40,357 nucleotides of DNA from Candidatus Moraniibacteriota bacterium (GCA_030638895.1 DAOWDS010000029.1:1-40357), one strand, 5' to 3'. Shown: positions 28,243 to 38,866, numbered from the stretch's first letter. Notes: a model not told the origin generated them from the letters alone. Numbers and translations: made by a program.

Positions 28243-28347
28243 GTCATTCTGAACTTGTTTCAGAATCTATTGTATACTACGTTTATCTTTAAAATAGACA
28301 AATATAATTTTGATTGGACGAAAATCCTGAAATAAATTCAGGATGAC
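28243..28347. repeat. Inverted pair of GTCAT(T/C)C-type palindromic repeats
   Basis: 28243-28267 GTCATTCTGAACTTGTTTCAGAATC (stem ATTCTGAA/TTCAGAAT). Reverse strand 28347-28324 GTCATCCTGAATTTATTTCAGGAT (stem ATCCTGAA/TTCAGGAT). Confidence 0.75.
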
Positions 28348-28397
28348 AATGTTATTTCGTAATTTAAGGTAATATACTAAATACTAAACACCAACTA

Positions 28398-31385
28398 ATG
28401 CCAATAAGAAAGAAATATAGAGTGAAAAGTTCAAGCGTTAGAAAAAAAGAAGTCGCTAGAAAAAGGCGGACAGGCTTTAGGTTGCCAAGATTTACTAAAA
28501 TAAGGCCAAAAAAGAGATTAATTAAGAAAAGCGCGACTCCGTCTTTGCTTAGAAAGTTGTATAACTGCATAAAATCAAAAAAGAAAAAAAGTGGATTAAA
28601 AAAAACCTATAAAGCGGTTTTAAGACTGGCAATTTTATTTTCAGTTGTTGGGATAATTGGATTGATCGGAGTTTTTATCTATTTTTCAAAAGACATACCA
28701 AATCCGGACAAAATTGTTGATCGTAGCGTCGCGGAGTCTACAAAAATTTACGATCGCACTGGAGAACATCTTTTATATGAGATACATGGCGAAGAGAAAA
28801 GGACAATTGTCGGGCTTGATCAGGTTTCAAAAAATCTTATAAACGCAACGATTGCCACTGAAGACCAGGATTTTTACAAGCATCATGGCGTTGATTTTCG
28901 CGGAATAGCAAGAGCAATATATAAGGACATAAGAAGCGGAGAAAAGCTTCAAGGGGGGTCAACAATAACCCAGCAATTGATAAAAAATTCAATTTTAACT
29001 TCAGAAAGGACTTTTACAAGAAAAATAAAGGAAATAATTTTGGCGATTGAAACTGAACAAAAATTTAGCAAAGATGAAATTCTTGAAATGTATCTAAATC
29101 AAATTCCTTATGGATCTAACGCATATGGCATTGAAGCCGCTTCGCAGACCTTTTTTGAAAAATCTGCTAAAGATCTTGACGTTTCAGAAGCGGCTTTGCT
29201 TGCTGGCCTTCCCAAAGCTACGACTTATTATTCTCCGTATGGCGCGCATCCAGAAGCGCTGAAATCACGCTATAAAAACATCATTAACCAAATGAAGAAT
29301 GAGGGATATATAAGCGAAGAGGAAGCTAAACAAGCAGAAGAAGTTGAAATATTAAAAAAGATAAAACCATTTAGGGAAGATATAAAAGCGCCTCATTTCG
29401 TGATGTATGTTCGCCAGCAGCTTGCTGATGAATTTGGAGAAGAAAAGATTGAAAAAGGAGGGCTTAAAGTTTATACCACGCTTGATTATGATATGCAATT
29501 GATTGCCGAAAATGTTGTCAAAAAGGGGGCTGAGAAAAATTCTCAAAATTATAACGCGCGCAATGCAGCTTTAGTTGCTATTAATCCAAAGTCAGGACAA
29601 ATTTTGTCTATGGTCGGAAGCAAAGATTATTTTAATATGGAAGAAGATGGGAATGTGAATGTTGCAACTTCTAATCGTCAGCCAGGATCGTCTTTTAAGC
29701 CTTTTGTTTATGCTACGGCTTTTGGCAAAGAATACACTCCGGACACTATTCTTTTTGACGTTCAAACTAATTTTGGAAAAGACGGAAGCGGAAAAGACTA
29801 TGTTCCACAAAATTATAATTTTAGTTTTTCAGGACCAGTAACTATGAGATCTGCTCTAGCGCGGTCTTTAAATATTCCCGCTGTAAAAACATTATATTTA
29901 ACTGGAATTAATGATAGTATTCAAACAGCTCATAATTTGGGGATTTCCACTCTTAATAATCCGGAAAATTATGGATTATCACTGGTGCTTGGAACTGGAG
30001 AAGTAAAATTATTAGATATAGTTTCAGCTTATGGAGTTTTTGCAAATGACGGAAAAAGAAATTTTGCTGTTTCTGTTTTAAAAATAGAAGATGCAAATGG
30101 AAATATTTTAAAAGAATTTGAAGCAAATGAAAAACAAGTATTAGATATGGAAGTTGCGAGAAATATAAACAGTATATTATCTGATAATATTGCCAGAGCT
30201 CCGACGTTTGGGTCAGAAAGCAAATTATATCTTGACGAAAGGCCCGTGGCAGCCAAGACTGGGACAACAAGTGATTATAAGGACGGATGGACCGTAGGAT
30301 ATACTCCGAGTTTAGTGGCGGGAGTTTGGGCTGGGAACAATAAAGGCGAAAAAATGAAAAAAGGAGGAGGAATAACGGTAGCCGCTCCTATTTGGAATGA
30401 TTTTATGTATAAGGTTTTAGCGCTTGATTCAATTGAAAATTTTTCTGCTCCCGATAAAATTAAAACTGGAAAAACTGTTTTAGATGGAAATTATAAAAAT
30501 GAAGTAATTGTTAAAATTGACAAGGCTTGCGGAGATAAGCTTGCCAGCGAGCTTACGCCAGAAAATCAAATAGAAAAGAAAACCTATATAGAAGTTCATA
30601 ATATATTAAATTATGTCAAAAAGGACGATCCGCGCGGTGATTATCCTGAAAATCCAAGCAAAGATCCAAATTTTTCAAATTGGGAAGATGCTATTTTGAA
30701 ATGGGCAGCGGAAAATGCTGAAGAAGTGAATGTTAATCTTCCTATGGAAGTTTGTTCAGTAAGAGAAGACGATAAAATGCCAATTTTAAAAATCTCGTCT
30801 CCTCAAAACAACCAGATAATAAAGGCAGGCAAACTAGCCATAAAAGCAGAAGCTTCTACTGTTTTTGGCTTAAAACAGTTGGATTTTTATTTTGATGATG
30901 TTTTAATAGGGGTCGGAAAAACTTCTCCTTATGAGGTTTCTTATAAATTGCCAGCTGGAACTAAAGATGGCATACACACTGTTATAATCAGAGCTTATGA
31001 TAAAATAGACAATTCAGTTCAAAAAAACATATCAGTGATTGTAAGCAATAACAATATATCTTTATATTTAAAGCCCATACTAGACATCGATTTTCCATTT
31101 ATTATGAATGTTGCAACTTCAGGATTAGACGTAGAAAAAGTTTATTTTTATTATCAACTAGACAGCATATATGATGCTGATATGAATTTAATCAAAAAGC
31201 CTGGCTCAAAACAAGAAATAGGATCAGCCAAATTTTCCATTCCAGGCGAAAGCAATCTATATCAGATATTATGGGAAGAAGATAAACAATATTTTATTTC
31301 TGGAAAGTATAAGATTTTTGCTGTAATGGAAGATAAAAACGGAAAAACATACGAAAGCAACAAGAGATTTGTGGAAGTTAAATAG
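28398..31385 (+). CDS. Class A penicillin-binding protein (PBP1A family; GT51 transglycosylase plus transpeptidase plus C-terminal Ig-like domain)
   Basis: 'TIATEDQDFYKHHGVDFRGIARAIYKDIRSGEKLQGGSTITQQLIKNSIL' (GT51), 'RQPGSSFKPFVYATAF' and 'AAKTGTTSDYKDGWTVGYTPSLVAGVWAGN' (transpeptidase). Confidence 0.97.
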   Translation: MPIRKKYRVKSSSVRKKEVARKRRTGFRLPRFTKIRPKKRLIKKSATPSLLRKLYNCIKSKKKKSGLKKTYKAVLRLAILFSVVGIIGLIGVFIYFSKDIPNPDKIVDRSVAESTKIYDRTGEHLLYEIHGEEKRTIVGLDQVSKNLINATIATEDQDFYKHHGVDFRGIARAIYKDIRSGEKLQGGSTITQQLIKNSILTSERTFTRKIKEIILAIETEQKFSKDEILEMYLNQIPYGSNAYGIEAASQTFFEKSAKDLDVSEAALLAGLPKATTYYSPYGAHPEALKSRYKNIINQMKNEGYISEEEAKQAEEVEILKKIKPFREDIKAPHFVMYVRQQLADEFGEEKIEKGGLKVYTTLDYDMQLIAENVVKKGAEKNSQNYNARNAALVAINPKSGQILSMVGSKDYFNMEEDGNVNVATSNRQPGSSFKPFVYATAFGKEYTPDTILFDVQTNFGKDGSGKDYVPQNYNFSFSGPVTMRSALARSLNIPAVKTLYLTGINDSIQTAHNLGISTLNNPENYGLSLVLGTGEVKLLDIVSAYGVFANDGKRNFAVSVLKIEDANGNILKEFEANEKQVLDMEVARNINSILSDNIARAPTFGSESKLYLDERPVAAKTGTTSDYKDGWTVGYTPSLVAGVWAGNNKGEKMKKGGGITVAAPIWNDFMYKVLALDSIENFSAPDKIKTGKTVLDGNYKNEVIVKIDKACGDKLASELTPENQIEKKTYIEVHNILNYVKKDDPRGDYPENPSKDPNFSNWEDAILKWAAENAEEVNVNLPMEVCSVREDDKMPILKISSPQNNQIIKAGKLAIKAEASTVFGLKQLDFYFDDVLIGVGKTSPYEVSYKLPAGTKDGIHTVIIRAYDKIDNSVQKNISVIVSNNNISLYLKPILDIDFPFIMNVATSGLDVEKVYFYYQLDSIYDADMNLIKKPGSKQEIGSAKFSIPGESNLYQILWEEDKQYFISGKYKIFAVMEDKNGKTYESNKRFVEVK

Positions 31386-31402
31386 ATATTGAAAATTAGG
31401 AT

Positions 31403-31514
31403 ATTGTTCTACGGCGCTTTAGCGCACGGTTTGCGAGGTTTTAACCTCGCGAGATTGATATTATTCGTGAGGTTAAAACCTCACCGACCCTCAGCTAAAG
31501 CTGGGTAGAATATT
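31403..31514. repeat. Pair of inverted REP-like hairpin units (BIME-like)
   Basis: Palindromes GCGAGGTTTTAACCTCGC (31433-31450) and GTGAGGTTAAAACCTCAC (31467-31484), each with an outer GCTTTAGC-type mini-hairpin and TTCTAC, in inverted orientation. Confidence 0.8.
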
Positions 31515-31550
31515 CACTTACTTATTTTTTAAATAAACTAAACAAAAAAC

Positions 31551-32189
31551 ATGGCACGAATTTTAGTTTTTGGGGATAGTATAACTTATGGGGCCTGGGA
31601 TGCGATAAGGGGGGGGTGGGCAAATAGATTGAAAAGTTTTTGTATGGAAAGAGAATTAGAAAATCCAGAATTTGATTATCCTGTTTATAATCTTGGAATT
31701 TCCGGAGATAATTCAAGAGAGATGGTAAAAAGATTTGAATTTGAAGCAAGTCAGAGGCTAGAAGAAGATGAACCAATAATTATATTTGCGATTGGTATAA
31801 ATGATTCTCAATTTGTTAAAAGCGAGGATGACTTTAGAGTTCCTAAAAATGAATTCAGAAAAAATATAGAGCAACTAATAAAGTTTTCTAGAAAATTTTC
31901 TTCAAAAATAGTTTTTATTGGACTTACTGCTGTTGATGAGTTAAAAGTAAATCCTAATCCATGGGATAATAATAAGTCATATAAGAATGAATATATAGAA
32001 AAATATGATTTTATTATAAAATCTATCTGCAAAGAGAAAAAAATACATTTTATAAATATATATGAAGAATTTAATAAACTGGATTATAAAAAATTATTAG
32101 AAGACGGATTGCATCCGAATTTAGAGGGGCATCAGAAAATGTTTGAGATTGTGATAGATTTTTTGATGGAGAGGGGAATTGTAAAATAA
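31551..32189 (+). CDS. SGNH/GDSL-family hydrolase
   Basis: 'ARILVFGDSITYGAWD', 'YNLGISGDNSREMVKRF', 'IIFAIGINDSQ', 'LEDGLHPNLEGHQKMFE'. Confidence 0.94.
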   Translation: MARILVFGDSITYGAWDAIRGGWANRLKSFCMERELENPEFDYPVYNLGISGDNSREMVKRFEFEASQRLEEDEPIIIFAIGINDSQFVKSEDDFRVPKNEFRKNIEQLIKFSRKFSSKIVFIGLTAVDELKVNPNPWDNNKSYKNEYIEKYDFIIKSICKEKKIHFINIYEEFNKLDYKKLLEDGLHPNLEGHQKMFEIVIDFLMERGIVK

Positions 32190-32201
32190 ATTGTTTAATG
32201 C

Positions 32202-32344
32202 GGGAACTGTTTTGTAAACAGTTTCCAATGTTTCCCAAGCAAATAATATTTATCAAACATTCTATCCACAATAAAAACGCAAAACGGTAAGATAAAAATT
32301 ACTGAAACTTAAAAACAAAAAGAACTGTTTACAAAACAGTTCCC
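32202..32344. repeat. Inverted pair of hairpin repeats
   Basis: GGGAACTGTTTTGTAAACAGTT (32202-32223) and its exact reverse complement AACTGTTTACAAAACAGTTCCC (32323-32344); each arm contains an 8-bp stem AACTGTTT/AAACAGTT. Confidence 0.85.
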
Positions 32345-32419
32345 ACGGAGATATGGTGGTATTACTTTAAATTCTGAGTTTTAAATAAAACAAATGTATT
32401 AATCCATAAAAACAAAAAT

Positions 32420-35400
32420 ATGACAAAGAAAATTTTTACAAAAATGCATGATTATTTTCTTCGGAATAAGAAAAGATCAATTGCCATTGTTTTATTCTTG
32501 TTTATCCTATTGGTTAGCGGGATACTTTTTTTAACAAAAGACAGAAGGTCGGATTTTTTAAATCCGCGTTCTGAATACGCGCAGGTCTATTCTATTGTAA
32601 ACGACAAAATCTCTCAAAGCGCGAATATTGCCATTAATCTTCCCGCGAATATGAAAATTAGCAAGGCGGAGGCTCAGAATAGCATTAAATTTTCACCGGA
32701 AATAAAAGGAATATGGATAGAAACAGCAGAAAAGGAAAAAATTATCTTCAAACCGGAAGAAAAACTGAAACTTAACAGATATTATTCAGTTATTTTGGAA
32801 ATCGCGGATAGCTCTATCGGCGGAGATTTTCTCATTGTTGATGATCCGAAAGTTTTGACTGTTTTCCCGAAAGCTAATTCCGAAGCAAGCGAGGATTCAG
32901 AAATTACGGTAATGTTTAATAGGCCGATGGTGCCGATAACAACACTGGATGTTTTGGCGGATTTTGACATTCCCATAGAGATTAGTCCTGCGACGGCAGG
33001 CAAATTTAAATGGATTGGAACAAGAACTGTTCAGTTTGTTGCAGATGAAAGGCTGGCGCGCTCTTCAAACTACACGGTTAAAATAAAATCCGATTTTGTT
33101 TCTATGGACGGATTAAAGATAGGCGATTTTGAGCACAAATTTCAAACAAGAGCTTTGCGATATCTTTCTACTGACAATAGCGTTGTTATTTACAATAGTC
33201 CAATTAGAGTAGCATTTAATCAGCCAGTTGATCTGAAAAAAACAATTAATGAAATTACGCTTAAAAATGTTACCGATAATAATAAACAAATTGATTTTAT
33301 CGCCGAATATGGAACTAAAAGTATTTATAATAAAGAAAATAAAAAATATGAAAATATAACCGACGAAGCTGTAATTTTAATTTATAATAAAAAAGATAGG
33401 CATGGCAGAGGAAAGCTGTGGGATTTTAACAGTAGCTATTATTTTAATATTGAGAAGATTTATCCGCAAGAAGGAGATATTATTCTTGAAGAAGCGCGAC
33501 AGTTGACAATTGCTGTTTCCGGAGAAATTAAGCAAGTCAGCGCTTCTTCGGAAAGGACAAGTTTTTCTTCTTCTGATTTCTTTGATCCGCAGGGAAAACT
33601 ATGGATTGAATTTTATGAAGATATTGATTTGGCAAAAAGCGGGATAAGCGCTGACAAAATGACAGAAATCGGCTACGGGGAAAAGTGCAAAGATGAAAAC
33701 GAGAATTTAAAATTCTCAGGGAGCGTAGAATGTGAAAAAGGGGACGATCAAAAGAGAATTTACCTGACATTTAATTATGGCAAGATCAATAATTTAGATG
33801 CTTTAAAATTAAACATTAACGCAATCGTAAGCAGCAAAGGGTTTAAACTTAACGTTAAGCCGATTATAAAAGATATTAAAATAATTCCTAAATTAAAAAT
33901 ATTAAAAACTATTCCCGAATACAACGAGAGCAATGCCAGTTTAAGTGAATTTATAATTTGTTCTAATAGTCCGTTGACAGTTCCAGCAAAAGAGGATATC
34001 AGCGATTATATTAAAGCTAATCCGGGTTTTGAGTTTAAATATTGGAACAGACCGATAAAAATTACTGAAAATAATGTAAAATATCGCAAATGCCGTGTTA
34101 GCGAGTTTGAAACTAAAATTTCTTATGGATTAATGCCAGAGAATGACTACAGCATAGAAGTTAAAGCCATAGATGATTTTGGAGAAAAGGAAACAATAAA
34201 TAAAATATTTAAAACAGGAAAGATGCCAGAGCGCTATCTTAATTTTCATAATTTTCAAAGGCAATACAGCATTACAACTCCAGACAAAACCAAGCTAACT
34301 TACGCTGTTGAAAATATGGATTACGTTAATTTACATATCTGTAAATTAAAGCCGCAAGATATGCTTTATTATCTAGAGAACAAGCCGTCTTATACAAGCT
34401 CTGCTTATTCAATCGGAAATTGCGAAAAAGTTATCAGCAAGAAAATAGAATTGCAAAAAAAATATTGGGTCAAAAATTATTTTACGGTTGACCTTGAAGA
34501 TCATCTGAAAGATCCTCTGGGGCATTACATCCTGACTTTTTCGCATCCTGATTATAAAACAAGATCAAGATATGACAAAGATAAAAAACAGGTATATGAA
34601 AGAACTTATTTAACCGTGACAAATCTTGGCATTGTGGAAAAAAGAGTTGAGATAAGAAATAGCGGAACTAATCAAGAGATTAATTTAAACAGTGAACAGC
34701 AAGCTAAATTAAAGAATATTTATTGGGTAACTAATTTGAAAAGCGCGAATCCGATTGAAGGAGCGGAAGTTCAGCTTTTTGAAGGTGTTAAAGAAAAATC
34801 TTCAGTCAAGATGAAAAAATTGTCTTCATATGTTACGAATAGATCGGGTATTGTTGAGACGGCGGTCGCTAATAATTTGCATGGAGTTGTTGTTACGAAC
34901 GGAAGCGACAGCGCTTTAATTTCTCGCTACGACAATAAGCTTGGCCATGGAAACATCGCCAGAACCGCCCAAAAAATATATTCATATACGGATCGGCCGA
35001 TTTATAAGCCTGGACAAGAGGTTTATATAAAAGGGCTTTACAGAATAGGATATGACGGCGACTATGAAATTTTTAGGGAGAAAAACATTCCGTTGAAAAT
35101 CTATAATAGCAAGAATGAAGAAATATTAAATCAAGAATTGGAAGTAAATGACTTCGGCACCTTCAACACAAAATTGATTTTAGATACAAAAGCTCCATTG
35201 GGCCGGTACAGGATTGATGTCAAAGGCGTGAACACCTATTTTGAGGTTGAGGAATATGTTCCGGCCTCGTTTAAAGTTGAAGCGCAGATAGATAAAGAAG
35301 AATATATTTCGGGCGATGTTTTTAATATGGAAATTGACGCCAGTTATTATTTTGGAGCGTCTGTTGAGGGTGGAGAGGTTGAATATAGCATTGGAAGCCA

Positions 35401-38400
35401 AAATTATTATTTTGACAAATATAAGGATGAATATTTCAATTTTGGATCGTCGTGGTATTATTGTTACGATTGCAGTTATGGGGATAAATTTATTTTGAGA
35501 AATAAAACCGAATTAGACAGTTCCGGCAAGGCTAAAATATCGCACCAGCTTGATCTGAATAAATTATTTGAAGACCAAGAAGATATAAAAAGCAAAATAT
35601 TTGTTGTTTATCTGACTGTTAAAAATTCCAACGGTCAGGCTGTTTCCGCGCAGAGATCGTTTATTGTCCATAGGGGAGAATATTATCTTGGGCTGAAAAC
35701 TGATAAATACTTTTTGAGTAAAAATGAATCTTTCAAAACCAAAGTAAAATCAATTAATACTGAAGGAAAAGAAATTTCCGTTCAAAACATTAAACTGCAA
35801 ATTAATAAGATAAAATGGGTTCAGAATAAAAGGAAAGAGGTTGACGGCGGATATTATTATAAATGGGAAAAGGAACTGGAATTGATTCAAGAAAAAACAG
35901 TCAGTACCAACCAAAACGGTGATTGGAGCGGAAACTTTTCTTTAGACAGAGAAGGGGAATATGAATTAAAGGCGGTAAGCAGAGATAATAGAGGAAATGT
36001 GATCACAAACAGATATAATATTTATGTTTATGGAGGTGCTCAAGTTGACATTAGAAGAACAAACGACACGGAACTGGAAATAGTTGTTGATAAAAGCAAT
36101 TTAAAGGTAGGCGATGAGGCGAAGATCATTATTAAATCTCCTTATAAAAAGGCTAAAGCGCTGATTAGTGTTGAAAGAGGAAAAGTTTTTAAATATGAAA
36201 TCGTTGATATTGATCAAAATCTTTACGATTATAAATTTAAGGTATTATCAAATTATACTCCTAACTTTTATGTCTCGGTAATTCTGCTTTCCGCGGATTC
36301 AGATCCTGATGTTAAATTCGGGCAAGTTGGATTTAAAGTTGACACAGAGAGGAGGGAATTGGATATTTCTGTCCAGTCTGATAAAAAAACATATTTGCCG
36401 GGAGAAGAAGTAGTATTGAATTTTAATTCAAAAGATTACGCGGGCAATCCCGTGGAAACGGAATTTTCAGTGGCGGTTGCCGATTTGAGCGTTCTGGCGT
36501 TGAAAGGAAACCCAAAGAAAAATCCGCTCGTGTTTTTTTACGGCGGATTTCCTTTGACAATCTCAACTTCCAGCAATTTGGAAAATATTCTTTACGAAGT
36601 TGATATTGCCAGTGAAACTAAGGGCGGCGGCGGAGCGGAGTCAGAGGACCTGGCAAAGAAGAAGAGAGGAATTTTCAAAGATACCGCTTTATGGCAAGCG
36701 GTCGTTAGAACGGACCAGAACGGACAAGCGGAAATAAAATTTACTTTGCCAGATAATTTAACCACTTGGCAAATTGAGTCAATCGGAATCAGCAAGGATA
36801 CAAAATTAGGCGTTGATTATCAGGAATTTATCGCGCGCAAGAATGTAATGCTTGTTCCGCTAAAGCCGCGTTTCATAGTTCCCGGAGATGAATTTTATCT
36901 GGGCGCGAAAATTTTCAATCAGACCGATAAAATGCAAAATTTGAAAGTTGAATTTTCCAGCGGGACATTATCCTTGAGAAATGATCAAAGCAAAAAAAGC
37001 GTTCAAATAGAAGCAAATGAATCAAAAACTGTCTACTTTAATGTCACGGCTGATTCGTCCAAGCAAAATGGATCTCACCGGTTTATTCTGTCCGCTAAAA
37101 ATAGCGCTTACGAAGACACCGTGGAAAACACTATCAAGATAACAAGAAATGACACTTACGAGGCGACAGCGATGGCGGGATACTCAAACGCGGCTCTTGT
37201 CAAAGAATTTGTTTATTTGCCTGAAAATATTGTCGGAGACAAAGGCGGACTGACTGTTCAGAGCAGCGCTACTCTGGCTGTTTTCTTGTCAGACGCCTTA
37301 AATTATTTAATGGCTTATCCTTATGGATGCAGCGAGCAAATTGCCAGCAAGCTTGATTCGATCGCGATCGTTAAAAAGGGATTGAATCTAAAAAATATCG
37401 GCGATAAATTTGAATTGGAAGACATTGAATTTGACGGGCGGAAATGGACAATAGACGAGGTTGTGGAGATCGGACTGGCAAGGATCTATGAAAATCAAAA
37501 ATCTAACGGAGGATTTGCGTATTATCCGGATGGAGATCCGAGCATATATTTAACATTGCATATAACTGATACTCTAAAAGATTTGAAAGACGCGGGATAC
37601 GAGATAAATGATAACAGTTTAAAGCGAGCTTTTGTCTATATTAATAATACGGTGAGTTACGATAAAAATTTGCAGAAAAATAAGGACTTGGTTATTTTGG
37701 CAACTAATTCTTTGCTGGAAATTAGAGATTATGGAAAGATCAATCCCAGCTTGATAAGCTATATAAAAAGACTGAGAAACGACAAGTTGTTTCTTAATGA
37801 ACAAGTTAGCAATACTTCTCTCACTACTTTAGCTGTGATGCTAAGTGATAATGAAAATATTTTTGGCAAGGAATACAAAAATGAAGTGTTTAATATTCTG
37901 GAAAATAGAATTGACATTGATTCTCGCGGAGCATTCCTGCCATCCGGCAAAAATGTGATTTGGCAATATTATGGAACGCAAACCAAAGATACCGCTTTAT
38001 TGCTTAAAGCTTTGTCAAAAGACGAGAGGGATAATGAGATTCTAGACAAGATCCTGCGCTGGCTGTTGCGAAGCCGTGGCAAAGACGGATCGTGGGGTTC
38101 AACAAATAATACTATTTCTGTTATTGACGCGATGACCGACTATCTTATTTGGCAAAGGGAAACTGAGTCTGAATTTACTTTAAAAGTTCTGCTTGATAGC
38201 AAGGAAAAACAGTCTTTTGATTATAACGCGCAGACGATTCTTAATCAAAACAGTTTAGAAATTTCAGTAAGCGAATTGGGACTTGGATCTTTCAGTTCGC
38301 TTATCTTTGAAAAGACAAACCATAATAAACTAAATAATAACTTCTATTACGACATTTCTTTGAAATATTTTTTGCCTGTTGATACAATTCCTCCGCGAGA

Positions 38401-38866
38401 CGAAGGGTTTTCGATCACGCGCGAATTTTATCATCTAGAAGACAAAGAAGGAGAAAGTCCTATTACACAGGCAAGCCCAGGAGATGTGCTACGCGGACAA
38501 ATCAAAGTGTTTGTTCCCGAAGGCAGAAACTTTGTCGCGGTAGAAGATTTCATTCCCGCGGGAGTGGAGCTGATTAATTTCAACTTGAACACAGAGGATA
38601 AATCTCTTTTAGCGGAAGAGCAAAATGATCAAGACTGGTGGCGCGATTACTACAATAACAAAAAATTGCGTCCAAGTATGAAAGAACTAAGAGACGACCG
38701 CTTGTTCCTCTTTAAGGAAAATCTTCCTGCCGGAGAGTATGAATACGATTATTTCGTCCGCGTTTTAATCCCCGGCAAATTTCATCATCTCCCAGCCGTT
38801 GTCTCCGAAATGTACTTTCCCGAAAATTTCGCCAGAACAAGCGGGAGGTATTTTGAGGTGAAGTAG
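32420..38866 (+). CDS. Alpha-2-macroglobulin family protein (2148 aa) with CxEQ thioester motif
   Basis: N-terminal TM anchor; 'YSYTDRPIYKPGQEVYIKGLYR' (MG2); 'FKDTALWQAVVRTDQNGQAEIKFTLPDNLTTWQIESIGIS' (A2M); 'MAYPYGCSEQIASK' thioester motif (Cys codon 37328-37330); C-terminal 'DFIPAGVELINFN'. Confidence 0.96.
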   Translation: MTKKIFTKMHDYFLRNKKRSIAIVLFLFILLVSGILFLTKDRRSDFLNPRSEYAQVYSIVNDKISQSANIAINLPANMKISKAEAQNSIKFSPEIKGIWIETAEKEKIIFKPEEKLKLNRYYSVILEIADSSIGGDFLIVDDPKVLTVFPKANSEASEDSEITVMFNRPMVPITTLDVLADFDIPIEISPATAGKFKWIGTRTVQFVADERLARSSNYTVKIKSDFVSMDGLKIGDFEHKFQTRALRYLSTDNSVVIYNSPIRVAFNQPVDLKKTINEITLKNVTDNNKQIDFIAEYGTKSIYNKENKKYENITDEAVILIYNKKDRHGRGKLWDFNSSYYFNIEKIYPQEGDIILEEARQLTIAVSGEIKQVSASSERTSFSSSDFFDPQGKLWIEFYEDIDLAKSGISADKMTEIGYGEKCKDENENLKFSGSVECEKGDDQKRIYLTFNYGKINNLDALKLNINAIVSSKGFKLNVKPIIKDIKIIPKLKILKTIPEYNESNASLSEFIICSNSPLTVPAKEDISDYIKANPGFEFKYWNRPIKITENNVKYRKCRVSEFETKISYGLMPENDYSIEVKAIDDFGEKETINKIFKTGKMPERYLNFHNFQRQYSITTPDKTKLTYAVENMDYVNLHICKLKPQDMLYYLENKPSYTSSAYSIGNCEKVISKKIELQKKYWVKNYFTVDLEDHLKDPLGHYILTFSHPDYKTRSRYDKDKKQVYERTYLTVTNLGIVEKRVEIRNSGTNQEINLNSEQQAKLKNIYWVTNLKSANPIEGAEVQLFEGVKEKSSVKMKKLSSYVTNRSGIVETAVANNLHGVVVTNGSDSALISRYDNKLGHGNIARTAQKIYSYTDRPIYKPGQEVYIKGLYRIGYDGDYEIFREKNIPLKIYNSKNEEILNQELEVNDFGTFNTKLILDTKAPLGRYRIDVKGVNTYFEVEEYVPASFKVEAQIDKEEYISGDVFNMEIDASYYFGASVEGGEVEYSIGSQNYYFDKYKDEYFNFGSSWYYCYDCSYGDKFILRNKTELDSSGKAKISHQLDLNKLFEDQEDIKSKIFVVYLTVKNSNGQAVSAQRSFIVHRGEYYLGLKTDKYFLSKNESFKTKVKSINTEGKEISVQNIKLQINKIKWVQNKRKEVDGGYYYKWEKELELIQEKTVSTNQNGDWSGNFSLDREGEYELKAVSRDNRGNVITNRYNIYVYGGAQVDIRRTNDTELEIVVDKSNLKVGDEAKIIIKSPYKKAKALISVERGKVFKYEIVDIDQNLYDYKFKVLSNYTPNFYVSVILLSADSDPDVKFGQVGFKVDTERRELDISVQSDKKTYLPGEEVVLNFNSKDYAGNPVETEFSVAVADLSVLALKGNPKKNPLVFFYGGFPLTISTSSNLENILYEVDIASETKGGGGAESEDLAKKKRGIFKDTALWQAVVRTDQNGQAEIKFTLPDNLTTWQIESIGISKDTKLGVDYQEFIARKNVMLVPLKPRFIVPGDEFYLGAKIFNQTDKMQNLKVEFSSGTLSLRNDQSKKSVQIEANESKTVYFNVTADSSKQNGSHRFILSAKNSAYEDTVENTIKITRNDTYEATAMAGYSNAALVKEFVYLPENIVGDKGGLTVQSSATLAVFLSDALNYLMAYPYGCSEQIASKLDSIAIVKKGLNLKNIGDKFELEDIEFDGRKWTIDEVVEIGLARIYENQKSNGGFAYYPDGDPSIYLTLHITDTLKDLKDAGYEINDNSLKRAFVYINNTVSYDKNLQKNKDLVILATNSLLEIRDYGKINPSLISYIKRLRNDKLFLNEQVSNTSLTTLAVMLSDNENIFGKEYKNEVFNILENRIDIDSRGAFLPSGKNVIWQYYGTQTKDTALLLKALSKDERDNEILDKILRWLLRSRGKDGSWGSTNNTISVIDAMTDYLIWQRETESEFTLKVLLDSKEKQSFDYNAQTILNQNSLEISVSELGLGSFSSLIFEKTNHNKLNNNFYYDISLKYFLPVDTIPPRDEGFSITREFYHLEDKEGESPITQASPGDVLRGQIKVFVPEGRNFVAVEDFIPAGVELINFNLNTEDKSLLAEEQNDQDWWRDYYNNKKLRPSMKELRDDRLFLFKENLPAGEYEYDYFVRVLIPGKFHHLPAVVSEMYFPENFARTSGRYFEVK

